A DNA stretch of 54,853 nt from Ottowia sp. (GCA_023228705.1 JALOAS010000010.1:1-54853); one strand, 5' to 3'; positions 20,889 through 29,175 are shown, counted from the stretch's first letter. The notes: generated from the sequence alone by a model not told the origin. A program made the numbers and translations.

Positions 20889-20932
20889 GCCGCAGCCGGG
20901 CAAATCATCATTTCGATCTGCCCGGCTGCGGC
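20889..20932 (+). promoter_or_regulatory. Leader hairpin upstream of norS
   Basis: GCCGCAGCCGGGCA (20889-20902) and TGCCCGGCTGCGGC (20919-20932) form a perfect 14-bp stem with a 16-base loop. It starts about 12 bases after the -10 element, so it is at the very 5' end of the mRNA, 38 bases before the norS start. No U tract follows, so it is not a simple terminator. It could stabilise the mRNA or bind a dimeric protein. Confidence 0.7.
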
Positions 20933-20970
20933 GGCGTTACAAATGCCCAGGTTTGCAGGAGGCCTGACCC

Positions 20971-21516
20971 ATGGCAGTACAAGGCATTGTGTGGGTGATC
21001 TGGTTGACCGGGATGGCGCTCATAGCCCTGGCCTTTGTCTGGATCGTGGTCCAGGCAGGGAAACCGGCCGACGATGGCACTCGCGACCGCACCGTACGCA
21101 GGGGTCACGCACTGCAAAAGTGGTTCTTTGGCCTGCTGCTGGCGGCCTTTGTGGTCGGTAGCTGGGCAACACTGCGCCACTTCCCGATTCCGCCTCAAGG
21201 CACCGCCAGCGAGTCCGCCCAGACCGTCGACGTGGTCGGGCGCATGTGGTCCTGGGAGCTGTCCACCAGCACCCTTGAGGCCGGTAGCGAGGTGGAGTTT
21301 CGCGTCACCAGCGCAGACGTCAACCACGGCTTTGCAATCTATTCCCCCGATGGCCACATCCAGACCCAGGCCCAGGCCATGCCGGAGTACACCAACAGGG
21401 TCGTTCACACCTTCAGCGAGCCGGGCACTTACACCATCCAGTGCCTGGAGTATTGCGGCATAGGGCATGAGCCAATGAAGACCACCTTCGAGGTGGTGGC
21501 GGCGGCAGGAGGATGA
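20971..21516 (+). CDS. norS: CuA-containing heme-copper oxidase subunit II, NorS-like
   Basis: A 181-residue membrane-anchored cupredoxin. Two hydrophobic segments (about 5-27 and 52-68) precede a periplasmic domain with a full CuA set: His119 (VNHGF), Cys158-x-Glu160-x-Cys162 (CLEYCG), His166 and Met169. CuA takes electrons from a soluble donor and passes them to subunit I. The start has AGGAGG eight bases upstream. It is the first gene of a four-gene run (subunit II, subunit I, SCO, small membrane protein) that matches the norS-norY-senC-orf1 order known from ammonia oxidisers. On its own it could be called cytochrome c oxidase subunit II; the partner subunit decides. Confidence 0.8.
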   Translation: MAVQGIVWVIWLTGMALIALAFVWIVVQAGKPADDGTRDRTVRRGHALQKWFFGLLLAAFVVGSWATLRHFPIPPQGTASESAQTVDVVGRMWSWELSTSTLEAGSEVEFRVTSADVNHGFAIYSPDGHIQTQAQAMPEYTNRVVHTFSEPGTYTIQCLEYCGIGHEPMKTTFEVVAAAGG

Positions 21517-21517
21517 C

Positions 21518-23020
21518 ATGGCTTCACTGACGCTGTATCCGCAGGACGAGCGCCTCGCCGGGCGGGAGCGCACGGTCTTCAACCTCTACCTGGTCACCGC
21601 GCTGGTGCTGGTCGTGGTCCTGATGCTGGTCGGCCTGACCATGCGCCTGAGCCAGGCCACCTGGGTCGCGTTGCCGAAGAACACCTTCTTCCAATTCCTG
21701 TCGCTGCACGGGGCGGGCATGGTCGGTACCGCCGTCATGGTGACCACCGCCGGAATGTGGTTCTTCCTGCGCAAGTACGTGCGCCTGCATACCTGGGCGT
21801 TTGTCACCAACTACGTGCTCTTCATGCTGGGCGTGGTGTGCATTCTGGTGGGCATCTACCAAGGCTACGCCGCGCTGTGGACGTACCTCTACCCGCTGCC
21901 AGTGAGCGGCATGGGCATCTGGAGCCCAGCCAGCGCCGCCTGGTTCATGATCGGCTACCTGCTGATCGGCGTCGGCCAGTTGATCTTCTACTTCGATGCC
22001 GCCGCCGGCGTTATCGCAAAGCACGGCAACCTGGGCCGCGCCATGGGCTGGCCGTGGCTGTTCGGCGGCACCGTGGACCCGGAGCACCCCAAGACCGTGG
22101 TTGCCGGCACCTCCATGATCATCGCCAACTCGCTCGGTATCCTGGCCGGCGCGGTGTCGCTGGTGATGAGCCTGGTCAATCTGCTCTATCCCGACATCAA
22201 GATCGATCCGCTGTTCACCAAGTCGCTGATCTACTGGTTCGGCCACATGTACATCAACGCCTCGATCTACATGGGCGTGATCGTGATCTACGAGTTGTTG
22301 TCGCGTTACTCCGGCAAGCCCTACCCCCTTTCACGCGTGTTCCTGTGGGGCTGGGCCGCGACCACGATCCTGGTTCTCATCGTGTTTCCGCATCACTTGC
22401 TGATGGATTTCGCCATGCCGCACTGGATCCTGGTGGTGGGACAGGTCGCATCGTGGAGTTCGGGTTTCCCGGTGCTGCTGGTTACCGCCTGGGGCGCCCT
22501 GACCAACGTCTACCGCTCCAACATGCGTTGGTCGATGCCGCCGCGCTGGATGCTGCTGGCGCTGTTCGGCTGGATCACCGGCGGCTTTGCCGCGGTGCTG
22601 GACAGCACCATCCGCGTCAACCTGGTGATGCACAACACCCAATGGGTGCCCGGCCATTTCCACACCTACCTGCTGCTGGGCGTACTGGCCATGGTGCTGG
22701 CGCTGATGTACCATTGGATCGGTGCGCGTCGCAACGCCCCGCCGGCCAACTCGCTGCTGGATCGCATCGGCTTTTTCGTGTACCTGATCGGTGGCTTGAT
22801 CTTCGTGTACGGATTCCTCGATGGCGGTCGTCGCGGCGTCGCCCGGCGCATGGCCGAGCATTGGCCGGAATGGGTCGTGACCGACCAGATCGCGTCGGTC
22901 GGTGCGGTGCTGGTGGTCCTGGCCATGACTTACTTCGCCCTGCGCATCCTGGCCGGCATGTTCGGCGGATCACCGCCGGAGTCGTCGCGTGTGCCCAATC
23001 TTGCGGACCCTGCTGGCTAG
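21518..23020 (+). CDS. norY: Heme-copper subunit I, NorY-like (sNOR-type NO reductase candidate)
   Basis: A 500-residue protein of about twelve helices with all six metal-ligand histidines of the superfamily: His64 (SLHGAG) and His382 for low-spin heme, His380 (VPGHFH) for the high-spin heme, and His243, His292, His293 (FPHHLLMD) for CuB. Where O2-reducing A-type enzymes read HPEVY in helix VI, with Tyr crosslinked to the CuB His, this reads HMYINASIYMG, so the +4 position is Asn247. Loss of the crosslinked Tyr and the gene order support an NO reductase of the sNOR class and argue against an oxidase. No glutamates typical of cNOR helices were recognised. The start is 1 base after the norS stop with AGGAGG before it. 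Reaction would be 2 NO to N2O. Confidence 0.75.
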   Translation: MASLTLYPQDERLAGRERTVFNLYLVTALVLVVVLMLVGLTMRLSQATWVALPKNTFFQFLSLHGAGMVGTAVMVTTAGMWFFLRKYVRLHTWAFVTNYVLFMLGVVCILVGIYQGYAALWTYLYPLPVSGMGIWSPASAAWFMIGYLLIGVGQLIFYFDAAAGVIAKHGNLGRAMGWPWLFGGTVDPEHPKTVVAGTSMIIANSLGILAGAVSLVMSLVNLLYPDIKIDPLFTKSLIYWFGHMYINASIYMGVIVIYELLSRYSGKPYPLSRVFLWGWAATTILVLIVFPHHLLMDFAMPHWILVVGQVASWSSGFPVLLVTAWGALTNVYRSNMRWSMPPRWMLLALFGWITGGFAAVLDSTIRVNLVMHNTQWVPGHFHTYLLLGVLAMVLALMYHWIGARRNAPPANSLLDRIGFFVYLIGGLIFVYGFLDGGRRGVARRMAEHWPEWVVTDQIASVGAVLVVLAMTYFALRILAGMFGGSPPESSRVPNLADPAG

Positions 23021-23609
23021 CTTGATGGTCTTGGCCGTGGGCGTTGCCACGCTCGCGGCCACCACACACGGCTTTCGTGCCTACACCTCGGAAACTGCGC
23101 GTCGCATCGACGTGCGCGAGCATCCCCGTGCGGTGCCAGCTGCGCAGATGGAAACCGCTCGCGGCAAGCGCATCAACATCAAGGCCTTGCGTGGGCAGTG
23201 GCTGCTGGTGGACTTCATCTACACCCGCTGCATGACGTATTGCAGCGTGCAGGGCAGCCAGTACGCGCAACTGCAGGATCGCATGGCGCCGCTGATCGAG
23301 GCCGGCACGGTGCGCTTGCTCAGCATCAGTTTCGACCCCGAGCGCGATACCCCCGAGGAGCTGGCGGCCTATCAGCGGCGCTCCGGCGATCGCGGAACCG
23401 GCTGGATCGCGGCGCGTCCGGCCGACCCCCAGAGCCTGCAGGCGTTGCTGCGCGTCTTCGGCGTGACCGCCATTCCCGATGGCATCGGCGGTTACGTGCA
23501 CAACGCCGCCATTGCGGTGGTCGATGCGGACGGCCGCCTGGTGCGGATCTTCGGCTGGGATGCAGCGGCCGAGGCTGAGCGTTATGTCCGCGATCGGGTC
23601 CATTCGTGA
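22989..23609 (+). CDS. senC: SCO1/SenC-type copper chaperone
   Basis: A 206-residue thioredoxin-fold protein with an N-terminal membrane anchor (residues 5-25). The copper site is Cys81-x3-Cys85 (TRCMTYCS) with His170 (GYVHNAA). SCO proteins load or reduce the CuA site of subunit II, which fits the CuA motif in the neighbouring norS. The GTG start overlaps the norY stop by 32 bases. The later part (ISFDPERDTPEEL, FGVTAIPD) is typical of the family. Confidence 0.88.
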   Translation: MCPILRTLLASLMVLAVGVATLAATTHGFRAYTSETARRIDVREHPRAVPAAQMETARGKRINIKALRGQWLLVDFIYTRCMTYCSVQGSQYAQLQDRMAPLIEAGTVRLLSISFDPERDTPEELAAYQRRSGDRGTGWIAARPADPQSLQALLRVFGVTAIPDGIGGYVHNAAIAVVDADGRLVRIFGWDAAAEAERYVRDRVHS

Positions 23610-24184
23610 CCCTTCGCGCAGCCTGGAAACCCTGGTCGGGCGGCCTTGGCCTTGTGCTGCTCGCCCTGCCGCCGATGCGGCGTGCACTGGAGGCGGACAT
23701 GGCGGCCCACATGCTGGTGCAACTGCCGCTGCTCGCCGTGTGTGGATGGTGGCTGGCGCAAGCGGTCCCGCAGCGCGTGTCACGCGTCCTGGCGCCGTGG
23801 AATCTGAGCGGCATCACGGGGCTGCTGCTGGCCTCGATCACCGGCCTGTTCTGGATGTTGCCGCTGGCGCTGGATGCCGCCATAGCAAGCCCGTGGTTCG
23901 AGCTGGCCAAGTTCCTCTCCGTGCCACTGCTGGTCGGCGCCGCGCTGGCGCTGAGCTGGCCCCGCGCCGGCTTCGTGGTGCGCGGCCTGGTGCTGGCCGA
24001 AACCATCGCCATGGCGTTTCGCATCGGCTGGCTCTATCTGGCCGCGGAGACGGCACTGTGCGCCAATTACCTGCTCGGCGAGCAGCAAGTCGTGGGCAAG
24101 CTCTTGCTGGCGGCAGGGGCGGTCATCCTGATGGGCCTGGCCTGGAAGCTGGTGTTGGGGCACGTGCACGTGCCCGACCGCTGA
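23606..24184 (+). CDS. Membrane protein Orf1 of the norSY-senC cluster
   Basis: A 192-residue hydrophobic protein with about five or six helices. The first half has GLGLVLLALPPMRRALEAD and MLVQLPLLAVCGWWLAQ; the second half has LAETIAMAFRIGWLYLA and LLAAGAVILMGLAWKLV. The GTG start overlaps the senC stop (GTGA), so translation is coupled. It stands where orf1 stands in norSY-senC-orf1 clusters. No enzyme motif is recognised; a role in assembly or heme handling is inference. The family includes an uncharacterised group often found near heme-copper oxidases. Confidence 0.7.
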   Translation: MTLRAAWKPWSGGLGLVLLALPPMRRALEADMAAHMLVQLPLLAVCGWWLAQAVPQRVSRVLAPWNLSGITGLLLASITGLFWMLPLALDAAIASPWFELAKFLSVPLLVGAALALSWPRAGFVVRGLVLAETIAMAFRIGWLYLAAETALCANYLLGEQQVVGKLLLAAGAVILMGLAWKLVLGHVHVPDR

Positions 24185-24250
24185 GCCCGGTGCTGCAGCC
24201 GGGCGTTGCCGTGCGCAGGCGCACCTGCCTGCGCACTTACTCAAGACCAA

Positions 24251-24440
24251 GCGTTGAGCGTTGAGCGTTGAGCGTTGAGCGTTGAGCGTTGAGCGTTGAG
24301 CGTTGAGCGTTGAGCGTTGAGCGTTGAGCGTTGAGCGTTGAGCGTGGTGCGGTATACGCTGGACAGCTTACACGCTGGACGCTGGACGGCTTGCTCGCTG
24401 GACGGCTTGCTCGCTGGACGGCCTGTTCGCCGGACGCCGG
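24251..24440. repeat. GCGTTGA array plus CGCTGGACG module (cluster 3), right of the norSY region
   Basis: About 13 perfect copies of GCGTTGA at 24251-24343 are followed by the CGCTGGACG-rich module at 24351-24440, similar to 467-540 and 20686-20746. All are in the same orientation as in clusters 1 and 2. The block fills the gene-free gap between orf1 and the glmU stop; 24441-24533 shows nothing else recognisable. Confidence 0.92.
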
Positions 24441-24533
24441 GCTTGTGCAACGGCGTGCAGGGCGTTCGACTTTTCGCGTTGCAGAAAGGCAAGATCGCCA
24501 CGCTCGCGTCGGCCACGTTTGCCGGCGCCGCCG

Positions 24534-25970
24534 TCAGGGCTTGGCCTGCTTGCGAGGCCGCTGCCAGCCGGGCTTGCTGACCTGGCGCGCGCGGGCCACG
24601 GTCAGCGCTCCCGGTTCCGTATCCTGCGTAATGATCGACCCGGCACCCACCGTGCCGCCTGCACCGATGACGACGGGTGCCACGAGCACGCAGTTGCTGC
24701 CAACGCGCACGTCGGCCCCTATGGCGGTGTGGTGCTTGTTGACGCCGTCGTAGTTGGCCGTGATGCAGCCGGCGCCATAGTTGACGCGCTCGCCCAGCGC
24801 GGCGTCACCGACATAGGCGAGGTGGTTGGCCTTGGCGCCGCGCGCCAGCGTGCTGTTCTTGACCTCGACAAAATTGCCGACGTGCACCTCGGCCGCCAGC
24901 CTGGCGCCGGCACGCAGCCTGGCAAAGGGCCCGACGCGCGCGCCCTCGCCCACGTGCACGCCCTCCTGCTCGCCGTCGATGTGCGTGTATGGACGGATTT
25001 CAGCGCCAGCAGCGATGCGGGCGTTGGCAATGCAGCAGTAGGCGCCTATGCGCGCGCCCGCGCCGATTTCCACGCGGCCGGTGAAGATGCAGCCGACGTC
25101 GATCTCGACGTCGCTGCCGCAAACCAGCTCGCCCTGCACCCCGCTGCGCGCGTCGTCGCGCAGGTCCAGGCGCGCCGGGTCGGCCAGGCGCACGCCGGCG
25201 GCCATCAGCTGTCCGGCATGCATGCGCTGCAGCTGGCGCTCGAGCGCCGCAAGCTGCTCCGGGCTGTTGACGCCGGCCACTTCGGTTGCGGCCCCCAGCG
25301 TGACCGCTGCCACCGTGGTGCCGTCTGCCACCGCATGGCGCACGACATCGGTCAGGTAGAACTCGCGTTGCGCGTTGTCGTCGGTCAGTTGCGCCAGGTA
25401 CTTCTTGAGCAGGCGCGTGGGCGCAGCCATGACGCCGCTGTACCACTCGGTGAGGGCAAGCTGCTCTGGCGTCGCATCGCGGGCCTCGACGATGGCGTGC
25501 ACCGCTGCCGCCGGCGCCGAACGCAGCACCCGCCCGTAGGCACCGGCCCCCCCGCCAGTATCGACGGTGAGCAGTGCAACCACGCCTTGCGCGCCCGTGT
25601 CCAGCAGGCGCTGCAGGGTCTGGGCGCGCACCAGCGGCACGTCGCCATTGAGCACCAGCGCCAGCCCGTCGTCGGGCAGCGCCGGCGCGGCCTGCTGCAC
25701 CGCGTGGCCGGTTCCCCTTTGCGGCTGCTGCAGGACAAACCGCAGGGCGATGCCCGCGCTTTCCGCCAGCATGCGGCGGCTCGCCGCCTCGACCTGCGCG
25801 GCCCCGTGTCCACAGACCACGACGATGGAGCGCGGCTGCAGCCTGGCCGCCGCGGCCAGCACGTGGCCCAGCAACGGTCGGCCGGCCAGCTCCTGCAGCA
25901 CCTTGGGCTTGCGGCTCTTCATGCGCGTGCCCTGGCCGGCAGCCATGATGACGATGTCTGTGCGTTGCAT
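24534..25970 (-). CDS. glmU: Bifunctional UDP-GlcNAc pyrophosphorylase / GlcN-1-P acetyltransferase GlmU
   Basis: Cytosolic enzyme that makes UDP-N-acetylglucosamine for peptidoglycan and LPS. The N-terminal uridyltransferase half begins VIMAAGQGTRMKSRKPKVL (G-x-G-T-R-M loop near 11-17) and has the LVLNGDVPL metal-site motif and EWYSGVMAA. The C-terminal half is a left-handed beta helix of hexapeptide repeats (IGAGARIGAYC, VGEGARVGPFARL, VKNSTLARGAKANHLAYVGD) carrying the acetyltransferase site. At 478 residues it is slightly longer than typical 455. It is followed at the 3' side by repeat cluster 3. Confidence 0.96.
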   Translation of the reverse strand: MQRTDIVIMAAGQGTRMKSRKPKVLQELAGRPLLGHVLAAAARLQPRSIVVVCGHGAAQVEAASRRMLAESAGIALRFVLQQPQRGTGHAVQQAAPALPDDGLALVLNGDVPLVRAQTLQRLLDTGAQGVVALLTVDTGGGAGAYGRVLRSAPAAAVHAIVEARDATPEQLALTEWYSGVMAAPTRLLKKYLAQLTDDNAQREFYLTDVVRHAVADGTTVAAVTLGAATEVAGVNSPEQLAALERQLQRMHAGQLMAAGVRLADPARLDLRDDARSGVQGELVCGSDVEIDVGCIFTGRVEIGAGARIGAYCCIANARIAAGAEIRPYTHIDGEQEGVHVGEGARVGPFARLRAGARLAAEVHVGNFVEVKNSTLARGAKANHLAYVGDAALGERVNYGAGCITANYDGVNKHHTAIGADVRVGSNCVLVAPVVIGAGGTVGAGSIITQDTEPGALTVARARQVSKPGWQRPRKQAKP

Positions 25971-25999
25971 GCGTTTCCTGTCCTTGCGTTCCGCCCCGA

Positions 26000-27244
26000 T
26001 TATGAAGTCAGCAGGCGCGCCACCGCCCGGATGCGCGCCTGCCGGATCGCGGCGCCTATGCCCTCACCCGTTGCGCCGCGCGCCTGTGCCTGCGTGGCAA
26101 CGGCCGCGGTGTCGACGCCAAGCGCCGCGGCAAGCGCGGCCTGCAGCCGCGGCCGCGGCGGATAAGCGGACTCGGAAAAGCCGCCGCGGCCCCGCGCATC
26201 GCATTCGCAAGCCAGCAGGACGTCGGCAAAGCGCCTGGGCTTTCGAAACGCGTCGCAGCGCTCGAGCAGGCGGACGACGGCGGTTGCGTTCAGCTCGCCG
26301 CTGCGGTGGATGTTGCCATGCTCGCGCGCAACGACCTGAGCCAGCGCCGTGCACGCGTTGGGAACGCGCAGGCGCTGCCCGAGTGCAATGACCAGCTCGG
26401 CGCTGCGCTCTTCATGCCCGTGATGGCGCGGCAGCAGCTCGGCTGGCGTCGTGCCCTTGCCCAGGTCGTGCGTGAGGCAGGCCCAGCGCACCGGCAGCGG
26501 CGCCTGCAGGCGCGCTGCCATTTGCAGGACCAGCATGACGTGCACGCCGGTATCGACCTCCGGATGGTATTCGGGCCGTTGCGGCACGCCCCAGAGCCGG
26601 TCCAGCTCGGGCAGCACGACCGCCAGCGCGCCACACGCGCGCAGCACGTCGAACATGCGCGCCGGATGCGCTTCCATGAGGCCGCGCGCGAGCTCCTGCC
26701 AGACGCGCTCGGCAACCAGGTGGCGCGCCTCGCCGGCAGCGACGATGTCCTGCATGAGGCGCAGCGTTTGCGGCGCAACCGAAAAGTCAGGGAAGCGCGC
26801 GGCAAAGCGCGCGACGCGCAAGATGCGCAGCGGGTCTTCGGCAAAGGCGTCCGTGACGTGGCGCAAGACCCGGGCCTGCACGTCTGCACGCCCGCCAAAC
26901 GGATCGATGAGCGGCCCCAAATCGCGCCCGTCCCAGTCCGCCGGCGCCGCGATGGCGTTGATGGTCAGGTCGCGCCGCGCCAGGTCTTCTTCCAGCGTGA
27001 CGTCGGGGCTGGCAAAGACGGTGAACCCCTGGTAGCCATGGCCGCTCTTGCGCTCGGTGCGCGCCAGCGCGTATTCTTCGTGCGTGTGCGGATGCAGGAA
27101 GACCGGGAAGTCCCGGCCCACCGGCCTGAACCCCGCCGCTTCCATCTGCGCCGGCGTGGCGCCGACAACCACCCAGTCGCGGTCCTGCACCGGCCGCCCC
27201 AGCAACTGGTCGCGCACGGCGCCGCCCACCATATACGTCTGCAT
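26000..27244 (-). CDS. cca: CCA-adding tRNA nucleotidyltransferase with HD domain
   Basis: Multifunctional Cca that adds or repairs the 3' CCA of tRNA. The class II nucleotidyltransferase head is MQTYMVGGAVRDQLLGRPVQDRDWVVVG with the metal-binding Asp pair DRD, followed by RRDLTINAIA and EDPLRILRVARFAARF. The C-terminal half has the HD phosphohydrolase motif CLTHDLGKG and REHGNIHR, found in gammaproteobacterial and betaproteobacterial enzymes with phosphatase activity. At 414 residues it is full length. It is 29 bases upstream of glmU on the same strand. Confidence 0.95.
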   Translation of the reverse strand: MQTYMVGGAVRDQLLGRPVQDRDWVVVGATPAQMEAAGFRPVGRDFPVFLHPHTHEEYALARTERKSGHGYQGFTVFASPDVTLEEDLARRDLTINAIAAPADWDGRDLGPLIDPFGGRADVQARVLRHVTDAFAEDPLRILRVARFAARFPDFSVAPQTLRLMQDIVAAGEARHLVAERVWQELARGLMEAHPARMFDVLRACGALAVVLPELDRLWGVPQRPEYHPEVDTGVHVMLVLQMAARLQAPLPVRWACLTHDLGKGTTPAELLPRHHGHEERSAELVIALGQRLRVPNACTALAQVVAREHGNIHRSGELNATAVVRLLERCDAFRKPRRFADVLLACECDARGRGGFSESAYPPRPRLQAALAAALGVDTAAVATQAQARGATGEGIGAAIRQARIRAVARLLTS

Positions 27245-27285
27245 GCGCGCAGTTTAGGGGATGCGCGCGCGGCGCGTGGTCGGGT

Positions 27286-28212
27286 TCAGGCCGGGTGCCA
27301 GACGCCATCGGCCGATTGCGCCACGCGGCTTGCCGCCTGCAGCTCGGCCAGGTGCAGGGCGATGGTGCGGCGCTCGGCGTCGTCGACAAAGGGCATGCCG
27401 CGGTACGTGGGCGGGTACAGGATGCGCCGCGCAACCAGCTCGTCCAGGCTGTGCGGGCGCTCGCGCAGGTAGCCCAGGAGCCGGTCGTTGCGCTGGTCGC
27501 ATCTGCTGGCAAATCGCTCGAGCAGCTGCAGGAAGAGCGCCCGGTCGGTGATCACGCCCTTGTGGTGCGACGTGATCCAGGTGCCGGCGTCCAGCTCGCG
27601 CACACGCTGCAGGCTGCGGCGAAACTGCTGCAGGTCGGACGTCGCATCGCCATAGTAGGGGCCAAAGCCGCTGAGGTCTATGTCGCCGATGAAGGCGATG
27701 CCGTCGGGCTCGATCACGAGCGCGCAATGCCCCGCAGTGTGGCCGGGCAGGTGGTGCGCCCGGATGCGCACGCCACCGCCCAGGTCCCAGCATGCGCCAT
27801 CGGCGTACGCCGTGGCGTCGGGCCGCGGCGCGTAGTCGAATTCACGCACGATGAGCGCGTGCAGCTCGGCCAGCGTGGCGTCCGTATACCCGTAGCGCCG
27901 GCTCAGCTCCGGCCAGGATCGTGCTGCGGCGCAATCGGCCTCGTGTACCTGCACCGGAACATCCTGGAGGCGGCCGAGCGAGACCGTGTGATCTTCATGC
28001 ACATGGCTGAGGACGATCAGGTCGGCGCTTGCCAGCGCGCCGGTCAGGTGCCGCGACACCAGCGGCGTGTCCAGCGCCACGCGTACGTCCGCTCCCTGGA
28101 CGATCACCTGGTTGCCATCGGGGTACTTGCCGGACTGGTGCCCGAAAAAGACCCGCGTGGCCGTGCCCAGCGCCATTGAAGGCACTGCGGCGTCGTTTTT
28201 GTCAATACTCAT
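27286..28212 (-). CDS. MBL-fold metallo-hydrolase
   Basis: A 308-residue protein with the metallo-beta-lactamase fold. The two-metal site motifs are HVHEDH (HxHxDH), LPGHTAGHCALV, GDIDLSGFGPYYGD with the bridging Asp, and a late SHHKGVI His. A helical C-terminal domain of about 80 residues follows (LLERFASRCDQRNDRLLGYL, LPPTYRGMPF-like YPPTYRGMPFVDDAERRTI). The frame opens at a TTG 69 bases upstream, but the ATG at 28212 gives a natural start. The substrate cannot be told; glyoxalase II-like, lactonase and phosphodiesterase roles are all possible. Confidence 0.8.
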   Translation of the reverse strand: MSIDKNDAAVPSMALGTATRVFFGHQSGKYPDGNQVIVQGADVRVALDTPLVSRHLTGALASADLIVLSHVHEDHTVSLGRLQDVPVQVHEADCAAARSWPELSRRYGYTDATLAELHALIVREFDYAPRPDATAYADGACWDLGGGVRIRAHHLPGHTAGHCALVIEPDGIAFIGDIDLSGFGPYYGDATSDLQQFRRSLQRVRELDAGTWITSHHKGVITDRALFLQLLERFASRCDQRNDRLLGYLRERPHSLDELVARRILYPPTYRGMPFVDDAERRTIALHLAELQAASRVAQSADGVWHPA

Positions 28213-28340
28213 AGGGCTCGGCCAGGGCCCTGCTGCCGTGCGAGGCCCAAAATGCCACAAAAACTTCTGCTGTGAAGTCAACCACTGTAGCCCATGCCCA
28301 CCATGCGGCCGTTGTGCGGAAGGGCGTGGTGCAGAAGCCC

Positions 28341-29123
28341 TCAGTGCGCGGCCGGTGCCAGCGACAGCGCGGCGCAGGCGGCTTGCAGCGCCCGCACGTG
28401 CGGGCCGTCGGACTTGACGTCCACGGTGGTGGCGGGGCCGACCAGCGTCAGCACCAGCATGATCTGCCGCTGCTGGTCGAGCACCGGCGCCGCAACGGCA
28501 TCGACGCCGGCCACGTGCTTGCCCCGGACCACCGAAAAGCCGCGCTGCCGTATCCGGACCTCTTCAGCAGGCGACAAGACGCCTCGCCATTCGCCCCGCC
28601 AGACCGCAAACAGCCGGCCGGTGGCCGACGTATCGCTTGGAAGCGCCGCGCCTTCGGCCACCGAGATGGCCACGGTGCGCGGCGGCTGGAAGACCCGGAC
28701 CACCGTCGCGCCCGCCGGCCCCCACAGCGCAACGAAGCTGGTCAGGCCATGCGCCAGGCACAGGCTGCGCGCCGCGTCGCTGGCTGGGCTCAGCCGGTCC
28801 TGGCGCTGCAGCCAGCCCAGCGCGAGCTCACGTGCTGCCGGGCCGGGCATGTACCCCTTGCCGACCGCGTCCTGCGTCACCCAGCCGGCACGCTGCAGGC
28901 TGACCAGGTAACGATACGCCTTGGCCCGGTGCATGCCGACGCGCCGCGCCAGCTCCGACAGGCCACAAGGATGCTCGCCCTGCATGAATTCCCGGAACAG
29001 GTGCAAGCCTGTCTCCAGCGACTGCACGCCCGGCGTCTCCTTTCGCTTGTCAACGGCGACCGCCATGCACTTCTCCAGAAAAAAATCGGGAAACGGCGTT
29101 TGCCCATGGCCGACCCGGGTCAT
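28341..29123 (-). CDS. IclR-family regulator, likely of homogentisate/phenylalanine genes
   Basis: A 260-residue regulator. The N-terminal winged helix is GVQSLETGLHLFREFM to GLSELARRVGMHRAKAYRYLVSLQRAGWV. The C-terminal effector domain has RLSPASDAARSLCLAHGLTSF and VAGVDAVAAPVLDQQRQIMLVLTLVG, typical of IclR. It is divergent from hmgA with a 147-bp gap holding a palindrome, so it probably controls the aromatic operon and itself; HmgR of Pseudomonas is also an IclR member. Starts at 29123 or at Met20 (29066) are both possible. The ligand, homogentisate or another intermediate, is inferred. Confidence 0.85.
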   Translation of the reverse strand: MTRVGHGQTPFPDFFLEKCMAVAVDKRKETPGVQSLETGLHLFREFMQGEHPCGLSELARRVGMHRAKAYRYLVSLQRAGWVTQDAVGKGYMPGPAARELALGWLQRQDRLSPASDAARSLCLAHGLTSFVALWGPAGATVVRVFQPPRTVAISVAEGAALPSDTSATGRLFAVWRGEWRGVLSPAEEVRIRQRGFSVVRGKHVAGVDAVAAPVLDQQRQIMLVLTLVGPATTVDVKSDGPHVRALQAACAALSLAPAAH

Positions 29124-29162
29124 GAAAAGAGCCGCTGCAAATCGCCATCTGTCGTATTTATA

Positions 29163-29175
29163 ATAACAGTGTTAT
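29163..29175. promoter_or_regulatory. Putative operator in the iclR-hmgA gap
   Basis: ATAACA-G-TGTTAT is a perfect 13-bp palindrome. An overlapping weaker dyad GTTA-N9-TAAC runs 29171-29187. Both lie in the AT-rich part of the divergent intergenic region, about 96-108 bases before hmgA and 40 before the regulator start, so they could be IclR-type operators. Confidence 0.5.

Noticed and set aside
20971..23020. Calling this an ordinary aa3 or cbb3 cytochrome c oxidase
   Set aside because: Subunit I lacks the HPEVY tyrosine motif, no subunit III or CcoO/CcoP genes follow, and the SCO/Orf1 order fits the sNOR arrangement better.
24241..24440. GCGTTGA array as a CRISPR or as a coding tandem repeat
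   Set aside because: There are no spacers between copies and the 7-bp period cannot keep one reading frame.
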